Assembly (NCBI RefSeq): GCF_001999765.1
Contig: NZ_KV908324.1
Span: forward strand, 234,732 to 298,731
DNA from: Sinomonas mesophila
GTDB lineage: Bacteria; Actinomycetota; Actinomycetes; Actinomycetales; Micrococcaceae
Length of the DNA stretch: 64,000 nucleotides
Reading direction: 5' to 3'
This document shows positions 19,642-29,660 of this stretch, one piece after another. Positions within the stretch are counted from its first letter, which is position 1; the number at the start of each line of letters is the position of its first letter. The notes under the pieces were generated by a model. It was not told where the DNA came from. It saw only the letters and a program-made list of their open reading frames with translations, and did no database searches. The translations under genes and the position numbers were made by a program.

Positions 19642-22224
19642 TTGGCACGTCGACAGAACCCCCGCTCCTCGGGAGCGGACACTCTCCCCGGAACGGACGA
19701 CTTCGCGGAGAACATCACCGACATCGACGTGGCCGAGGAGATGGAGTCCTCCTTCCTCGAGTACGCCTACTCGGTCATCTACTCCCGCGCGCTCCCCGAC
19801 GCCCGGGACGGACTTAAGCCCGTGCAGCGCCGCATCCTCTACATGATGAGCGAGATGGGCCTGCGCCCGGACCGCGGCCACGTCAAGAGCGCCCGCGTCG
19901 TGGGCGAGGTCATGGGCAAGCTGCACCCGCACGGCGACGCCGCGATCTACGACGCGATGGTGCGCATGGCCCAGGACTTCTCCCTGCGCCTGCCGCTCAT
20001 CGACGGCCACGGCAACTTCGGCTCGCTCGACGACGGCCCCGCGGCGCCGCGCTACACCGAGGCCCGCATGGCGGCCGCCTCGCTCGAGCTCACGGGCGAC
20101 CTCGACGAGGACGTCGTCGACTTCGTCCCCAACTACGACAACCAGCTCACGCAGCCCGAGGTGCTCCCGGCCGCGTTCCCGAATCTGCTCGTCAACGGCA
20201 CGACAGGTATCGCGGTCGGCATGGCCACCAACATGGCCCCCCACAACCTCGGCGAGGTCATCGCGGCGGCCCAGCTCGTCGTCGCCCGCCCCGACGCGAC
20301 GCTCGAGGAGGTCATGGAGCTCGTCCCCGGCCCCGACCTGCCCTCGGGCGGGCGGATCGTGGGCCTCGACGGCATCCGGGACGCCTACCGGACGGGCCGT
20401 GGCTCCTTCAAGACCCGCGCGAAGGTCGCCGTCGAGCAGCTCTCCGCGCGCCGGACCGGCCTCGTCGTGACCGAGCTGCCCTACATGGTGGGCCCGGAGA
20501 AGGTCATTGAGAAGGTCAAGGACGCCGTCGGGTCCAAGAAGCTCACGGGCATCAGTGCCGTCACCGACCTCACGGACCGCAAGCACGGCCTGCGGCTCGT
20601 GATCGAGGTCAAGAACGGCTTCAACCCGCACGCCGTCCTCGCCCAGCTCTACCGCTACACGCCGCTCGAGGACTCGTTCGGCATCAACAACGTCACGCTC
20701 GTCGACGGGCAGCCCCAGACGCTGGGCCTGCTCGACCTCCTGCGCGTCTACGTGGACCACCGGCTCGACGTCGTGCGCCGCCGCACGGCCTTCCGGCTCG
20801 GCAAGCGCAAGGACCGGCTGCACCTCGTCGAGGGCCTCCTCGTGGCCATCATGGACATCGACGAGGTCATCCAGATCATCCGGACCTCGGACGAGGCCGC
20901 CGCCGCGCGCGAGCGGCTCATGTCGATCTACGACCTGAGCGAGGTGCAGGCCAACTACATCCTCGAGCTGCGCCTGCGCCAGCTGACCAAGTACTCGCGG
21001 ATCGAGCTCGAGAAGGAGCAGGACGAGCTGCGGCGCGAGATCGCCGAGCTCGAGGCCATCCTCGGCTCGGACACGCTCCTGCGCGAGCTCGTCTCCCGCG
21101 AGCTGGGCGACGTCGCGGCGAAGCACAGCACGCCGCGCCGCACCGTCCTGCTCGAGTCCGAGGACGTCGCCCCGACGTCCTCGAAGGCCCTGGCCGCCGC
21201 GGCGGGCGCTGCGGCAGGTGCGGTGGCGGGAAAGGCCTCGGCCAAGGCGCCGGCCCTGCAGCTCGAGATCGCCGACGACCCGTGCTGGGCGATCCTCACC
21301 GCGTCCGGCCTCGTCGCCCGGACGCAGACCGGCGAGCCGCTGGCCGAGGCCGGCCCGCGCTCGAAGCACGACGTGTACCGTTCGGTCGTGCGCACGACAG
21401 CGCGCGGCGAGCTCGGCGCGCTGACCACGGCGGGGCGCATGCTGCGGCTCCAGACCGTGGACCTGCCGGTGCTCGAGCCCTCGGCTGGCCTGCCGAACAT
21501 GGCCGCGGGCGTGGCCGCGGCCGACTTCGTCCAGCTGGCCAAGGGCGAGGAGCTCGTGGCCCTCGTGCCGCTCGACACCGTCGTCGCGCTCGGGACGGCG
21601 CAGGGCATCGTCAAGCGGGTGAGCCCGGACTACCCGCTCAACCGTGAGGACTGGGAGGCCATCTCGCTCAAGGCCGGGGACGCCGTCATCGGCGCGGGCC
21701 CGGCCGCGGACGAGGACACGCTCGTCTTCGTTTCGGCCCAGGCGCAGCTCCTGCGCTACGCCGCCTCGGCCGTGCGCCCGCAGGGCCGCGCCGCGGGCGG
21801 CATGGCCGGGATCAAGCTCGCCGAGGGCGACTCGGCGGTGTTCTTCGGCGTGGTCGCGGCGGGCGACGCGGGCGCGGCGCTGGCCGACGACGGCGAGCCG
21901 GCCGGCTCCGGGGACGCGGGCTCCGCCGTCGTCGTCACGATCGCTGGCAGCGCCTCGGCGCTCCCGGGCACGTCACCGGGCACGGTCAAGGTCACCCCGC
22001 TCTCCGAGTACCCGGCGAAGGGGCGCGCGACCGGCGGCGTCCGTTCGCACCGCTTCCTCAAGGGCGAGGACCGGCTCACGCTTGCGTGGGTGGGCCGCGG
22101 CCCGGCCAAGGCGTCCTCGCGGGCCGGGGTGGCCCGGTCCCTCCCGACCGAGCACGGCCGCCGGGACGGCTCGGGCGTACCCCTGGCCCAGGCGGTCGAG
22201 GAGATCGGCCCGTCCTTCCCCTGA
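19642..22224 (+). CDS. parC: DNA topoisomerase IV subunit A (gyrase A-like)
   Basis: Type IIA topoisomerase cleavage subunit, partner of the ParE at 31148-33253. 860 aa. The winged-helix/tower region has [40 protein letters not shown] and the catalytic Tyr138 (AAPRYTEAR); a coiled-coil exit gate and a C-terminal beta-pinwheel follow. The pinwheel carries only a degenerate GyrA box (QGRAAGG), which favours ParC over GyrA. A TTG start at 19642 (MARRQNPR) follows AAGGA at 11 nt. The residue at the E. coli GyrA Ser83 position is Ala100; Asp104 matches Asp87. The linker at about 515-535 is an Ala-rich insertion. Confidence 0.93.
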   Translation: MARRQNPRSSGADTLPGTDDFAENITDIDVAEEMESSFLEYAYSVIYSRALPDARDGLKPVQRRILYMMSEMGLRPDRGHVKSARVVGEVMGKLHPHGDAAIYDAMVRMAQDFSLRLPLIDGHGNFGSLDDGPAAPRYTEARMAAASLELTGDLDEDVVDFVPNYDNQLTQPEVLPAAFPNLLVNGTTGIAVGMATNMAPHNLGEVIAAAQLVVARPDATLEEVMELVPGPDLPSGGRIVGLDGIRDAYRTGRGSFKTRAKVAVEQLSARRTGLVVTELPYMVGPEKVIEKVKDAVGSKKLTGISAVTDLTDRKHGLRLVIEVKNGFNPHAVLAQLYRYTPLEDSFGINNVTLVDGQPQTLGLLDLLRVYVDHRLDVVRRRTAFRLGKRKDRLHLVEGLLVAIMDIDEVIQIIRTSDEAAAARERLMSIYDLSEVQANYILELRLRQLTKYSRIELEKEQDELRREIAELEAILGSDTLLRELVSRELGDVAAKHSTPRRTVLLESEDVAPTSSKALAAAAGAAAGAVAGKASAKAPALQLEIADDPCWAILTASGLVARTQTGEPLAEAGPRSKHDVYRSVVRTTARGELGALTTAGRMLRLQTVDLPVLEPSAGLPNMAAGVAAADFVQLAKGEELVALVPLDTVVALGTAQGIVKRVSPDYPLNREDWEAISLKAGDAVIGAGPAADEDTLVFVSAQAQLLRYAASAVRPQGRAAGGMAGIKLAEGDSAVFFGVVAAGDAGAALADDGEPAGSGDAGSAVVVTIAGSASALPGTSPGTVKVTPLSEYPAKGRATGGVRSHRFLKGEDRLTLAWVGRGPAKASSRAGVARSLPTEHGRRDGSGVPLAQAVEEIGPSFP

Positions 22225-22233
22225 CCCCCCGTG

Positions 22234-22297
22234 TCGGGTACGTATCTCGACGCCCTTCAGTCCTTTCGGGTACATATCTCGCAGCCCTTCCGGCCTT
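22234..22297. repeat. 32-bp imperfect tandem repeat downstream of parC
   Basis: Two adjacent units, each starting TCGGGTACRTATCTCG, lie at 22234-22265 and 22266-22297. A related pair with the same 32-bp spacing between GGGTAC motifs lies near 63852, so this is a dispersed family. Confidence 0.75.
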
Positions 22298-22328
22298 CCG
22301 GGAACAGACGCCCGCCGCCGTCCCGGCC

Positions 22329-22334
22329 TAGACT
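22329..22334 (+). promoter_or_regulatory. -10-like hexamer, probable leaderless start
   Basis: TAGACT ends 6 nt before the ATG at 22341, with no ribosome binding site. Confidence 0.45.
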
Positions 22335-22340
22335 GCGGGC

Positions 22341-22859
22341 ATGGCGATCACGCCTGACACCAAGGACTGGACATGGGTCCTCGACCGGCCCTGCCCCGAG
22401 TGCGGCTTCGAGGCCGACGGCCTCACGCCGGCGGACGTCGCCCGCCGCCTCGGCGAGGCGCTGCCCCGCTGGGACGCCGTGCTGCGGAGGGACGACGTGC
22501 GCGAGCGCCCGGACGAGTCGACGTGGTCGCCGCTCGAGTACGGCTTCCACGTCCGGGACGTGTGCGAGCTCTTCCGCCACCGCCTCGGGCTCATGCTCGC
22601 CGAGGACCGCGCCCGGTTCGCCGACTGGGACCAGGACGCGACGGCCCGCGAGAAGGACTACGCTGCCGCGGATCCGGAGGCGGTGCGCGCCGAGCTCGCC
22701 AAGCAGGGCGCCGCGACACGGGACGCCTTCGCGGCCGTCCCCGAGGAGGCGCACGGCCGGCGCGGCCTGCGCAGCAACGGCAGCGAGTTCACCGTGGTGA
22801 CGCTCACCCGGTACTTCCTGCACGACGTCGAGCACCACCTGCACGACGTCCGCGGCTGA
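22341..22859 (+). CDS. DinB-like four-helix protein
   Basis: 172-aa protein of the DinB/YfiT-like fold. Members are metal-dependent thiol (bacillithiol or mycothiol) transferases or uncharacterised. Candidate metal ligands are the His in EYGFHVRDVCELF and the His pair in TRYFLHDVEHHLHDV. An extra CPECGF near the N-terminus resembles half a zinc knuckle. The start has no Shine-Dalgarno but a -10-like hexamer at 6 nt. Function is unknown. It may be co-transcribed with the downstream glyoxalase-fold gene. Confidence 0.75.
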   Translation: MAITPDTKDWTWVLDRPCPECGFEADGLTPADVARRLGEALPRWDAVLRRDDVRERPDESTWSPLEYGFHVRDVCELFRHRLGLMLAEDRARFADWDQDATAREKDYAAADPEAVRAELAKQGAATRDAFAAVPEEAHGRRGLRSNGSEFTVVTLTRYFLHDVEHHLHDVRG

Positions 22860-22909
22860 CGCCGTGGGACGGGACATGGACCAAAGCCCGAGACAGGGGA
22901 GGCAGTGAC

Positions 22910-23305
22910 ATGGCAGACGACAGGGACTTCGTGAGCGTCCGCTACCTGGTCGACGACGTCGAGGCGGCCATCGGCTTCTACACCGAGCACCTCGGGTTCA
23001 CGGTGCGGCGGAACTTCGCCCCGGCGTTCGCGGACGTGGTCCGGGGCCCGCTGCGGCTCCTGTTGAGCGGCCCGACGAGCTCGGCCGCGCGCCCGATGCC
23101 CGACGGCGAGGAGCCTGCCCCGGGCGGCTGGAACCGGATCCACCTCATTGTCGACGACATCGCCGCCGAGGTGCGGCGGCTGAAGGGTTCGGGGGTCACG
23201 TTCCGGAACGAGATCGTCTCCGGCCCCGGGGGCCAGCAGATCCTGCTCGTCGATCCGTCCGGGAACGTCGTCGAGCTGTTCCAGCCGGCTGCCGGGACGC
23301 CATAG
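22910..23305 (+). CDS. glyoxalase/VOC superfamily protein
   Basis: 131-aa single vicinal-oxygen-chelate unit: VRYLVDDVEAAIGFYTEHLGFTV forms the first beta-alpha-beta module and HLIVDDIAAEVRRLKGSGVTF...GGQQILLVDPSGNVVELFQP the second. The closing Glu of NVVELF is the usual metal ligand; the His ligand is HLIVD. Substrate cannot be predicted. Could be a dioxygenase-like, epimerase-like or antibiotic-binding member. ATG start at 22910 with GGAGG 7 nt upstream. It is convergent with cydDC. Confidence 0.8.
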   Translation: MADDRDFVSVRYLVDDVEAAIGFYTEHLGFTVRRNFAPAFADVVRGPLRLLLSGPTSSAARPMPDGEEPAPGGWNRIHLIVDDIAAEVRRLKGSGVTFRNEIVSGPGGQQILLVDPSGNVVELFQPAAGTP

Positions 23306-23338
23306 GGGCCCGGGCGCCCTCACGCAGGCCCCGGCTGT

Positions 23339-26300
23339 TCAGCCGACGAGCTGGGCCGGCCGGGCGCCGTCGTCCGCCGCCGACGCTGCGGGCCAGCCGA
23401 GCCGCACGAGCCGGTCCCCCGGCATGAGCTCCGTGGCGTGGTGCGTGATCATGACGACCGTCCGGTCAGCCAGGGCGCGGTGCAGGGCGTCGACGAGCTC
23501 GAGGCCGGACCCCGGGTCGAGGTGGGCCGTCGGCTCGTCGAGGAGCACGACCCGAGCCCCCGCCAGCAGGGTGCGGGCCACCGCGAGCCGCTGGCGCTGG
23601 CCGCCGGAGAGGAACGATCCGCGGCTGCCGATGCGCGCGTCGAGGCCCCCCGGCAGCGAGCGGACGTGTTCGAGGAGGCCGACGCGGGCCAGGACGTCCT
23701 CGAACTCGGCGTCCGACGGCGCGCCGTCGCGCTCCCGTGCGACGGCGAGGTTGCCGCGCACCGTTGAGTCGAACAGGTGCGACTCCTGGGGGCACCACGC
23801 GACGGGCCCTCCCACCTCGACGGTCCCCGCGCGCGGGGGCAGGAAGCCTGTCAGGAGCGCCAGCATTGTCGACTTGCCGCTGCCCGAGGGGCCCGCCAGC
23901 ACGACCCAGTCCCCCGGGCCGGCCTCGAGGTCCAGGCCCGCGACGACATCCGGGCCATCGGCCCAGCCCACGCTGACGCCGCGCAGCCGGACGCCGGGCG
24001 CCGCGGCCCCCTCTTCGGCGGCCACCGCTCCCGCCGCGGCTGTCGGGGCAGGCGCGGCCGCGGCCTGCCCCCACCGCGCTGTCTGCGCTCCGGCGTCGCC
24101 ACGGCGGCCCGCCTCCTCGGCCGCGACCCTCGTCAGGGCCGAGCGGAGGGCCGGCAGCTGCTGGACGGCCGTGCTCGCGGCGGCGAGCGGCTCGGCGAGG
24201 GCCAACTGCAGGAGGAGGACGGCCGCCGCCGTCGTTCCCGGGACCCCGGCGGCGCCGGCCGTGACGAGCGTGAGCCCGGCCGCGGTGGCGGTGGCGGCGA
24301 TGACGAGGGCCTGGGCGAGGCCCTCGGCGGAGGCCCCCCGCCGTTCGAGGCGCGTGAGCCTGCCGTCCTCGGCCCGGAGCCCGGACAGCACGGCGCCCGC
24401 TCGGGCGTTGGCCGCAAGGTCCGCCGCGGCGGAGAGCGCCTGGCCGACGCGCGCGAGGAGCCGGGACCGGCCCGCCTGGAGCCGGCGCGCGGCGCGCCGG
24501 TCGGCCGCGAGGGCCACGGCGGGCGCGGCGAGGAGGGCCACCGCGAGCGCGGCGGCGAGGAGGGGAACCTGTGCCGGGAGCAGGAGCCCGACGGCGACGA
24601 GGGAGCCCAGCCCGACGAGGACGGCCGCGGCGATGGGGTGCACGACCCGCGGGAGCTGGTCCTTGACGGCCTCGGTGTCGCCGACGAGAGACTCGAGCGC
24701 CGCCCCGGGCACGAGGAGGCGGCGGGCGGAGAGCCCCCGCGCCGAGAGGATGCCCCAGAGCCGGTCGCGCAGGACCGTCAGTGTTGACAGGACGGCCGAA
24801 TGCACGGCGAGCCGCTCCCGGTAGCGCAGCAGGGCCCGCGCGATGCCGAAGAACCGCACGCCCGTGATGGCGGTGAGCAGGTAGAGGATGGGCGGCTGCT
24901 CGCTCGCGCGCACGATGAGCCAGCCGGACAGGGAGGCCAGCGCGATGCCCGCCGCCGCCGCGCCGAGGCCCGCGAGCGCCGCGAGGACGTACTTCCCGGC
25001 GTCGGGCCGGACGAGGCGGGCGAGCTCGCGCAGCCAGGCCAGGTCCGAGGCCCCGGCCTCGGACGGTGCCTGCCGGTCGGCCGGCCGGCCGTCGACGAGG
25101 TCGGCGACGTCGGCCCGGAACCGTTCGGACGCCGTCTCCCGCCCGGCGCCGCCGGTCTCAAGCCGGACGACATGGTCCGCGAGCGCCGCCGTGCGCCCTT
25201 CGTGGGAGACGAGAAGGACAGTCGCCCGGCCGCGCAGCGAGGTGACGGCATCCTCGACGAGCGCGGCCGAGGCGGCGTCGAGGTGGGCCGTCGGCTCGTC
25301 GAGCAGGACCGTGTCCGCGCCGTCCGCGACCCTGGCCAGGCCGCGGGCCACGGCGAGCCTGCGCTGCTGCCCCGGGCTCAGCTCCGCCGGGTCGGCATCG
25401 CCGAGCCCTCCGAGGCCCAGTTGCGCGAGGAGCCGGCCCGCCAGCGCCGGGTCATGCGCCCCGGCGTGCCCGGCGTAAAGGGCGAGCTCGCCCGCCGCCC
25501 TCGGCTCCGTGAACTGCGGATGCTGCGGGACCCACGCGATCCCGTCCGCCGCAATGCCGCGGACGCTCCCCGAGACCCGGGCCCCGGCCCCGTCCCGCAC
25601 GAGACCGGCCAGCGCCGCGAGGACGGTCGTCTTGCCCGAGCCGCTCGGACCGGCGAGGAGGGTCACGCGGCCCGCGGGCGCGGTGAAGGTGAGGTCCGCG
25701 ACGGCGTCCCGGGAGGCCCCTGCGTAGCGCACGCCGAGGCCCTCGACACTGATCTCACGCATCGGCGCCGCGGCGCCGAGTCCCGACCCGGCGGCGCCGA
25801 AGCCCGGTCCAGCGTCACCCCGACCCTGCCCGGCCAGGGCCGTGCCGCGGGCGGCGCCGATGCGCGTCCGCGCGCGGCGGAGAGCCTCCGCCCCGTCCTC
25901 GCTCGAGTGGTGGGCCGAGCCGAGGTCCCTCAGCGGCTGGAAGCATTCGGGCGCGAGGATGAGGGCCAGGAGGCCGGCTTCGAGCGGCATGTCCCCGTGC
26001 ACGAGCCGGACGCCGATGAACACCGCGACCACCGCGACGGAGATCGTCGAGACGAGCTCCAGCGCGAGCGCGGAGAGGAACGCGACCCGCAGGGTCGACA
26101 TCGTCCGGTCCCTGTAGGCGAGCGACAGCCCCGCGAGCGCTGCGCGCTGTTCGGCGGCGCGGCCCAGGCCGACGAGCACCGGCAGGCCCTGAGCCAGCTC
26201 GACCAGGTGCGAGCCGAGCCGCAGGAGCGACTGCTGGGCCTCGGACACCGCCTCGAGCGTGTGCCGGCCGATGAGGACCATGAAGAGCGGCACGAGCGGG

Positions 26301-26821
26301 AGGGTCGCGGCGAGGACCAGCGCGCTCACCCAGTCCGCCCCGAGGATCCTGGCCCCGACGAGGACCGGCACGGCGGCGCACTGGACGACGGCGGGCAGGT
26401 ACTGGGTGTAGAGCGCGTCGAGGGCGTCGAGCCCGCGGACGGCGAGCACCGCGGTGGCCGCGGCCGACGACGCGACCCGCGCCTCGCCGTCGTGCGCGGC
26501 TCCTCCCGGGCCCGCGGCCCCGGTCGCGAGGCCGGCCTCGAGGAGCTGCGCGCGCAGCTCCTCCTTGACGCCGACGGCGGCCCACCGGCCGGTCGCGGCG
26601 GTCCCCCAGTGTGCCGCGGCGCGGACGAGGACGCCGACCGCGGCCAGGAGCGTGCTGTCCGCGAGGGCGCTCGCCTGGACGCCTCCCGCGGCGAGAGCGG
26701 CCAGCCCGGACGCCACCCCCTGGGCCATGAGCGCGAGGCCCGTGGCCTTCGCGACGGCGAGCGCGCCGAGGAGGACGAGCGCGCGCCGCGTCGTGGGGCC
26801 CAGCGGGATGTCCGGCCGCAC
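23339..26821 (-). CDS. cydDC: fused CydD-CydC ABC transporter
   Basis: Exports cysteine/glutathione-type thiols (or handles heme) and is needed for cytochrome bd assembly. The 1160-aa protein holds both half-transporters. The CydD half has membrane helices to about 300, Walker A AGPSGSGKTTV (390-400), signature LSPGQ (481-485) and LLDEP (506-510). The CydC half has helices at about 625-880, Walker A GPSGSGKSTM, signature LSGGQRQRLAVAR and VLLDEPTAHLD. The linkers are Ala/Gly-rich. Separate cydD and cydC is the enterobacterial form; fusion is common in actinobacteria. GTG at 26821 has GGGAG 7 nt upstream and lies 3 nt after the cydB stop. Confidence 0.93.
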   Translation of the reverse strand: MRPDIPLGPTTRRALVLLGALAVAKATGLALMAQGVASGLAALAAGGVQASALADSTLLAAVGVLVRAAAHWGTAATGRWAAVGVKEELRAQLLEAGLATGAAGPGGAAHDGEARVASSAAATAVLAVRGLDALDALYTQYLPAVVQCAAVPVLVGARILGADWVSALVLAATLPLVPLFMVLIGRHTLEAVSEAQQSLLRLGSHLVELAQGLPVLVGLGRAAEQRAALAGLSLAYRDRTMSTLRVAFLSALALELVSTISVAVVAVFIGVRLVHGDMPLEAGLLALILAPECFQPLRDLGSAHHSSEDGAEALRRARTRIGAARGTALAGQGRGDAGPGFGAAGSGLGAAAPMREISVEGLGVRYAGASRDAVADLTFTAPAGRVTLLAGPSGSGKTTVLAALAGLVRDGAGARVSGSVRGIAADGIAWVPQHPQFTEPRAAGELALYAGHAGAHDPALAGRLLAQLGLGGLGDADPAELSPGQQRRLAVARGLARVADGADTVLLDEPTAHLDAASAALVEDAVTSLRGRATVLLVSHEGRTAALADHVVRLETGGAGRETASERFRADVADLVDGRPADRQAPSEAGASDLAWLRELARLVRPDAGKYVLAALAGLGAAAAGIALASLSGWLIVRASEQPPILYLLTAITGVRFFGIARALLRYRERLAVHSAVLSTLTVLRDRLWGILSARGLSARRLLVPGAALESLVGDTEAVKDQLPRVVHPIAAAVLVGLGSLVAVGLLLPAQVPLLAAALAVALLAAPAVALAADRRAARRLQAGRSRLLARVGQALSAAADLAANARAGAVLSGLRAEDGRLTRLERRGASAEGLAQALVIAATATAAGLTLVTAGAAGVPGTTAAAVLLLQLALAEPLAAASTAVQQLPALRSALTRVAAEEAGRRGDAGAQTARWGQAAAAPAPTAAAGAVAAEEGAAAPGVRLRGVSVGWADGPDVVAGLDLEAGPGDWVVLAGPSGSGKSTMLALLTGFLPPRAGTVEVGGPVAWCPQESHLFDSTVRGNLAVARERDGAPSDAEFEDVLARVGLLEHVRSLPGGLDARIGSRGSFLSGGQRQRLAVARTLLAGARVVLLDEPTAHLDPGSGLELVDALHRALADRTVVMITHHATELMPGDRLVRLGWPAASAADDGARPAQLVG

Positions 26822-26824
26822 GGG

Positions 26825-27907
26825 CTAGCTCCCGCCGGCCGGCGAGCCCGTCACGAGGCGGCGGACGGTCGCGGGGACGACCGAGTGGGCGGTCGGGATG
26901 CTGCCCACGGTCAGCCGGCGGCGGAACACCCAGTATGTCCAGGCCTGATAGGCGATCACGAGCGGGAGCCCGACGAGCGCGACGACCGTCATGAGGCCGA
27001 GCGTGTAGTCCGACGAGGACGCGTTGGCGATCGTGAGGCTGTTCGCCGGGTCGATCGTGGAGGGCAGGACCACGGGGAAGACCGCGGTGAAGATGCCCGC
27101 GGCGCCCGCGACGAGGAACAGCGCGACGGCGATGAACGCCCGCCCCTCGGAGCCGCGCCGGCCGAGCGCCCAGGCCGTGGCCGCCGCGACCACGGCGGCG
27201 GCGGTGAGGGCCCAGCTGTACCAGGCGCCGGTGCCGAGCTGCACGGCGACGGCCCACGCGGCGAGCGGCAGGACCCCGGCCGGGAGCCAGCGCACGAAGG
27301 CCGCGTGCGCGCGGGAGCGGATGTCGCCGTCGGTCTTGAGCGCCATGAAGGCGAGTCCGTGCACGAGGGCGAAGGCCACCACGGCGAGCCCGCCGAGGAC
27401 CGCGTAGCCGTTGAGCCACGCGAACGGCCCGCCCACGCGGTCGCCGTTGGCGTCGAGCGGAAGGCCGGTCGTCGTGAGGGCGAGCATCGCGCCGACGCAG
27501 AAGGCCGCGACGCCCGAGCCGAGCGCGATCGCCCAGTCCCAGCCGGCGCGCCAGCGGTCGCTGTGGATCTTGCCGCGGTACTCGAAGGCGACCGCGCGGA
27601 AGATGAGGGCCACGAGCGTGAGGGTCAGCGGCAGGTAGAGGGCGGAGAACAGGGACGCGTACCAGTGCGGGAAGGCGGCGAAGGTCGCTCCGCCGGCGGT
27701 GAGGAGCCACACCTCGTTGCCGTCCCACACGGGGCCGATCGTGTTCAGGAGCACGCGGCGCTCCTGCTCGCCGCGCGCGAAGAGCTTCATGAGCATGCCG
27801 ACGCCGAGGTCGAACCCCTCGAGGAAGAGGTAGCCGATCCAGAGCACGGCGACGGCCCAGAACCAGACGGTCGGGAGGGCGGGGAGGGTCTCGGGCAGGG
27901 ATTCCAC
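26825..27907 (-). CDS. cydB: cytochrome bd ubiquinol/menaquinol oxidase subunit II
   Basis: Structural subunit of the quinol oxidase, which reduces O2 with high affinity in the membrane. 360 aa with about nine hydrophobic segments. It shows the CydB N-terminus FWAVAVLWIGYLFLEGFDLGVGML and the NTIGPVWDGNEVWLLTAGGATFAAFP motif. GTG start at 27907 has AGGAG 7 nt upstream; that site begins in the cydA stop (TAGGAG). An upstream ATG would only add sequence antisense to nothing conserved. Confidence 0.95.
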   Translation of the reverse strand: MESLPETLPALPTVWFWAVAVLWIGYLFLEGFDLGVGMLMKLFARGEQERRVLLNTIGPVWDGNEVWLLTAGGATFAAFPHWYASLFSALYLPLTLTLVALIFRAVAFEYRGKIHSDRWRAGWDWAIALGSGVAAFCVGAMLALTTTGLPLDANGDRVGGPFAWLNGYAVLGGLAVVAFALVHGLAFMALKTDGDIRSRAHAAFVRWLPAGVLPLAAWAVAVQLGTGAWYSWALTAAAVVAAATAWALGRRGSEGRAFIAVALFLVAGAAGIFTAVFPVVLPSTIDPANSLTIANASSSDYTLGLMTVVALVGLPLVIAYQAWTYWVFRRRLTVGSIPTAHSVVPATVRRLVTGSPAGGS

Positions 27908-27917
27908 AGTCAGGCTC

Positions 27918-29504
27918 CTAGTAGGCGAAGGCCAGGACGTCGTCGGCGGGCTTGCCGCCGGAGGCATCGTCGTCGTCCTTGTGCTGTGCGGGCGCGAGCC
28001 CGGGCATGGCCGAGGCGACGCCGCCGCGGACGTAGGTGACCAGGAGGCGCACCTCGACGACCATGAGGGCCGCGTAGATGGCCGTGAGGACCACGAGCGA
28101 GGTGAGGATCTCCCCCGAAGATACGCCGGGCGAGACGGCGGCTGCGGTGAACATGAACACCTGGTCGACGCTGCCGGCCATCGCCGGGTTCGGTGCGACG
28201 ACGAAGGGCTGGCGGCCCATCTCGGTGAAGATCCAGCCCGCAGCGTTCGCGCCGAAGGGGGCGAGGATGCCCACGACGGCGAGCCGCATGAGCCAGCGGG
28301 ACCTCGGCACCGTGCCCCGGCGCGTCGCGTAGAGGGCGACGGCGGCGGCGAGGGCCGCGAGCCCGCCGAAACCGATCATCATGCGGAAGCCCCAGTAGGT
28401 GACCTCCATGACGGGGACGTACTGGACCTCGCTTCCGGCGCGCTCGCCGTAGCGCGGGTTGTCGGGGAGGCTCGCGCCGTACTGCCCGCGGTACTCGTCG
28501 AGGAGGCTGTTCACGCCCTTGACCTCGGTCGTGAAGTCGCCCTTGGCGAGGAAGGAGAGCAGGCCGGGAAGCTCGATGACGGCGACGATGTCGTCGCAGT
28601 CCCGCGCGCCGACGTTGCCGATGGACAGCACCGAGAAGCCTGTGCCGTCGTGGCAGGCGGCCTCGGCGGCGGCCATCTTCATGGGCTGCTGCTCGAACAT
28701 GAGCTTGCCTTGGAGGTCGCCCGTGATGCCGGTCCCGGCGAAGGAGATCATGGCGACGACGGCGCCGATCCGCAGAGAGCGCAGCCAGACCGTGTGGTCG
28801 GTGCGGTCGCGGCCGGGGACGTCGGGCGCCTCGCCGACAACGACGCGCCCGTCCTCGCCGACCGTATCGATGCCGTCGTGCCGGCGCTGCCACAGGTGGT
28901 ACCAGGCGATCCCCAGCAGGAACGCGCCAGCGACGCCGAGCGCGCCCATGAGCGTGTGCGGGAAGGCCACGAGGGCGGTGTTGTTCGTGAACACGGCCCA
29001 CGCGTCCGTCATGACGGGCCGCCCATCGACCACGGTGACGCCGACCGGGTGCTGCATCCAGCTGTTCGCGACGATGATGAAGTACGCCGAGACCACCGAG
29101 CCGAGCACTGCGGCCCACAGGGCGGCGAGGTGCAGGCCGGGCCGCAGCTGCTTCCACCCGAAGATCCAGAGGCCGAGGAACGTGGACTCGACGAAGAACG
29201 CGAGCAGGGCCTCCATCGCGAGCGGCGCCCCGAAGACGTCGCCGACGAATCGGCTGTACTCGCTCCAGGCCATGCCGAACTGGAACTCCTGCACGATGCC
29301 CGTGGCCACGCCCATGATGAAGTTGATCAGGAAGAGCTTGCCCCAGAACTTGGTCATCCTGAGGTATTCGGCCCTGCCCGTGCGGTGCCACATGGTCTGC
29401 ATGATGGCCACCACGAGGCCGAGGCCGATCGTGAGCGGCACCATCATGAAGTGGTAGACCGTCGTGACGCCGAACTGCCAGCGCGCAATCTCTACAGCGT
29501 CCAC
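27918..29504 (-). CDS. cydA: cytochrome bd oxidase subunit I
   Basis: Heme-bearing catalytic subunit. 528 aa. His18 (ARWQFGVTTVYHF) matches the heme b595 ligand His19 of E. coli; Glu98 and Glu106 (PLAMEALLAFFVES) match Glu99 and Glu107. The Q-loop has the KMAAAEA core. The loop is of the shorter type found in Gram-positives. The C-terminal tail is acidic (HKDDDDASGG). A GTG start at 29504 with GGGGAG 5 nt upstream is preferred to the longer ATG-started frame from 29609, which runs through the regulatory region. It is first gene of cydA-cydB-cydDC, divergent from blaI, with repressor-type dyads just upstream. Confidence 0.95.
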   Translation of the reverse strand: MDAVEIARWQFGVTTVYHFMMVPLTIGLGLVVAIMQTMWHRTGRAEYLRMTKFWGKLFLINFIMGVATGIVQEFQFGMAWSEYSRFVGDVFGAPLAMEALLAFFVESTFLGLWIFGWKQLRPGLHLAALWAAVLGSVVSAYFIIVANSWMQHPVGVTVVDGRPVMTDAWAVFTNNTALVAFPHTLMGALGVAGAFLLGIAWYHLWQRRHDGIDTVGEDGRVVVGEAPDVPGRDRTDHTVWLRSLRIGAVVAMISFAGTGITGDLQGKLMFEQQPMKMAAAEAACHDGTGFSVLSIGNVGARDCDDIVAVIELPGLLSFLAKGDFTTEVKGVNSLLDEYRGQYGASLPDNPRYGERAGSEVQYVPVMEVTYWGFRMMIGFGGLAALAAAVALYATRRGTVPRSRWLMRLAVVGILAPFGANAAGWIFTEMGRQPFVVAPNPAMAGSVDQVFMFTAAAVSPGVSSGEILTSLVVLTAIYAALMVVEVRLLVTYVRGGVASAMPGLAPAQHKDDDDASGGKPADDVLAFAY

Positions 29505-29527
29505 GCATGCTCCCCTCGCAGGTCGAC

Positions 29528-29544
29528 TTCTACGTCCCGTAGAA
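29528..29544. promoter_or_regulatory. BlaI-type operator, copy 1 (nearest cydA)
   Basis: TTCTAC-GTCCC-GTAGAA, perfect 6-bp arms with a 5-nt spacer, 24 nt upstream of the cydA start. It shares exact architecture with the two copies below. Confidence 0.75.
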
Positions 29545-29552
29545 ATCTTGAG

Positions 29553-29569
29553 TTCTACAAAGTGTAGAA
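29553..29569. promoter_or_regulatory. BlaI-type operator, copy 2 (overlaps likely cydA -10)
   Basis: TTCTAC-AAAGT-GTAGAA, extendable to 8-bp arms (GTTCTACA / TGTAGAAC), which gives the TACA...TGTA core of BlaI/MecI/CopY sites. On the cydA strand it contains TACACT (29561-29566), a plausible -10 with TGCCGA 17 nt upstream. Confidence 0.8.
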
Positions 29570-29643
29570 CACGGACCCCCGCCTCGGCACCAGTCTGCGT
29601 CCAGCTCACAGCGAACGGAACCCGCGCGGTGTGTTCCGAAGTG

Positions 29644-29660
29644 TTCTACCCCGCGTAGAA
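29644..29660. promoter_or_regulatory. BlaI-type operator, copy 3 (overlaps likely blaI -10)
   Basis: TTCTAC-CCCGC-GTAGAA. Its right arm forms TAGAAT (29656-29661), a candidate -10 for blaI with TTCCGA 16 nt upstream. Binding here would autorepress blaI. Confidence 0.8.

Noticed and set aside
22234..22297. CRISPR array
   Set aside because: Only two imperfect adjacent units without spacers and no cas genes.
24800..28039. Plus-strand frame of more than 1000 codons over the cyd genes
   Set aside because: Composition is Arg/Gly/Asp-rich shadow protein and lies antisense to clearly homologous cydDC and cydB.
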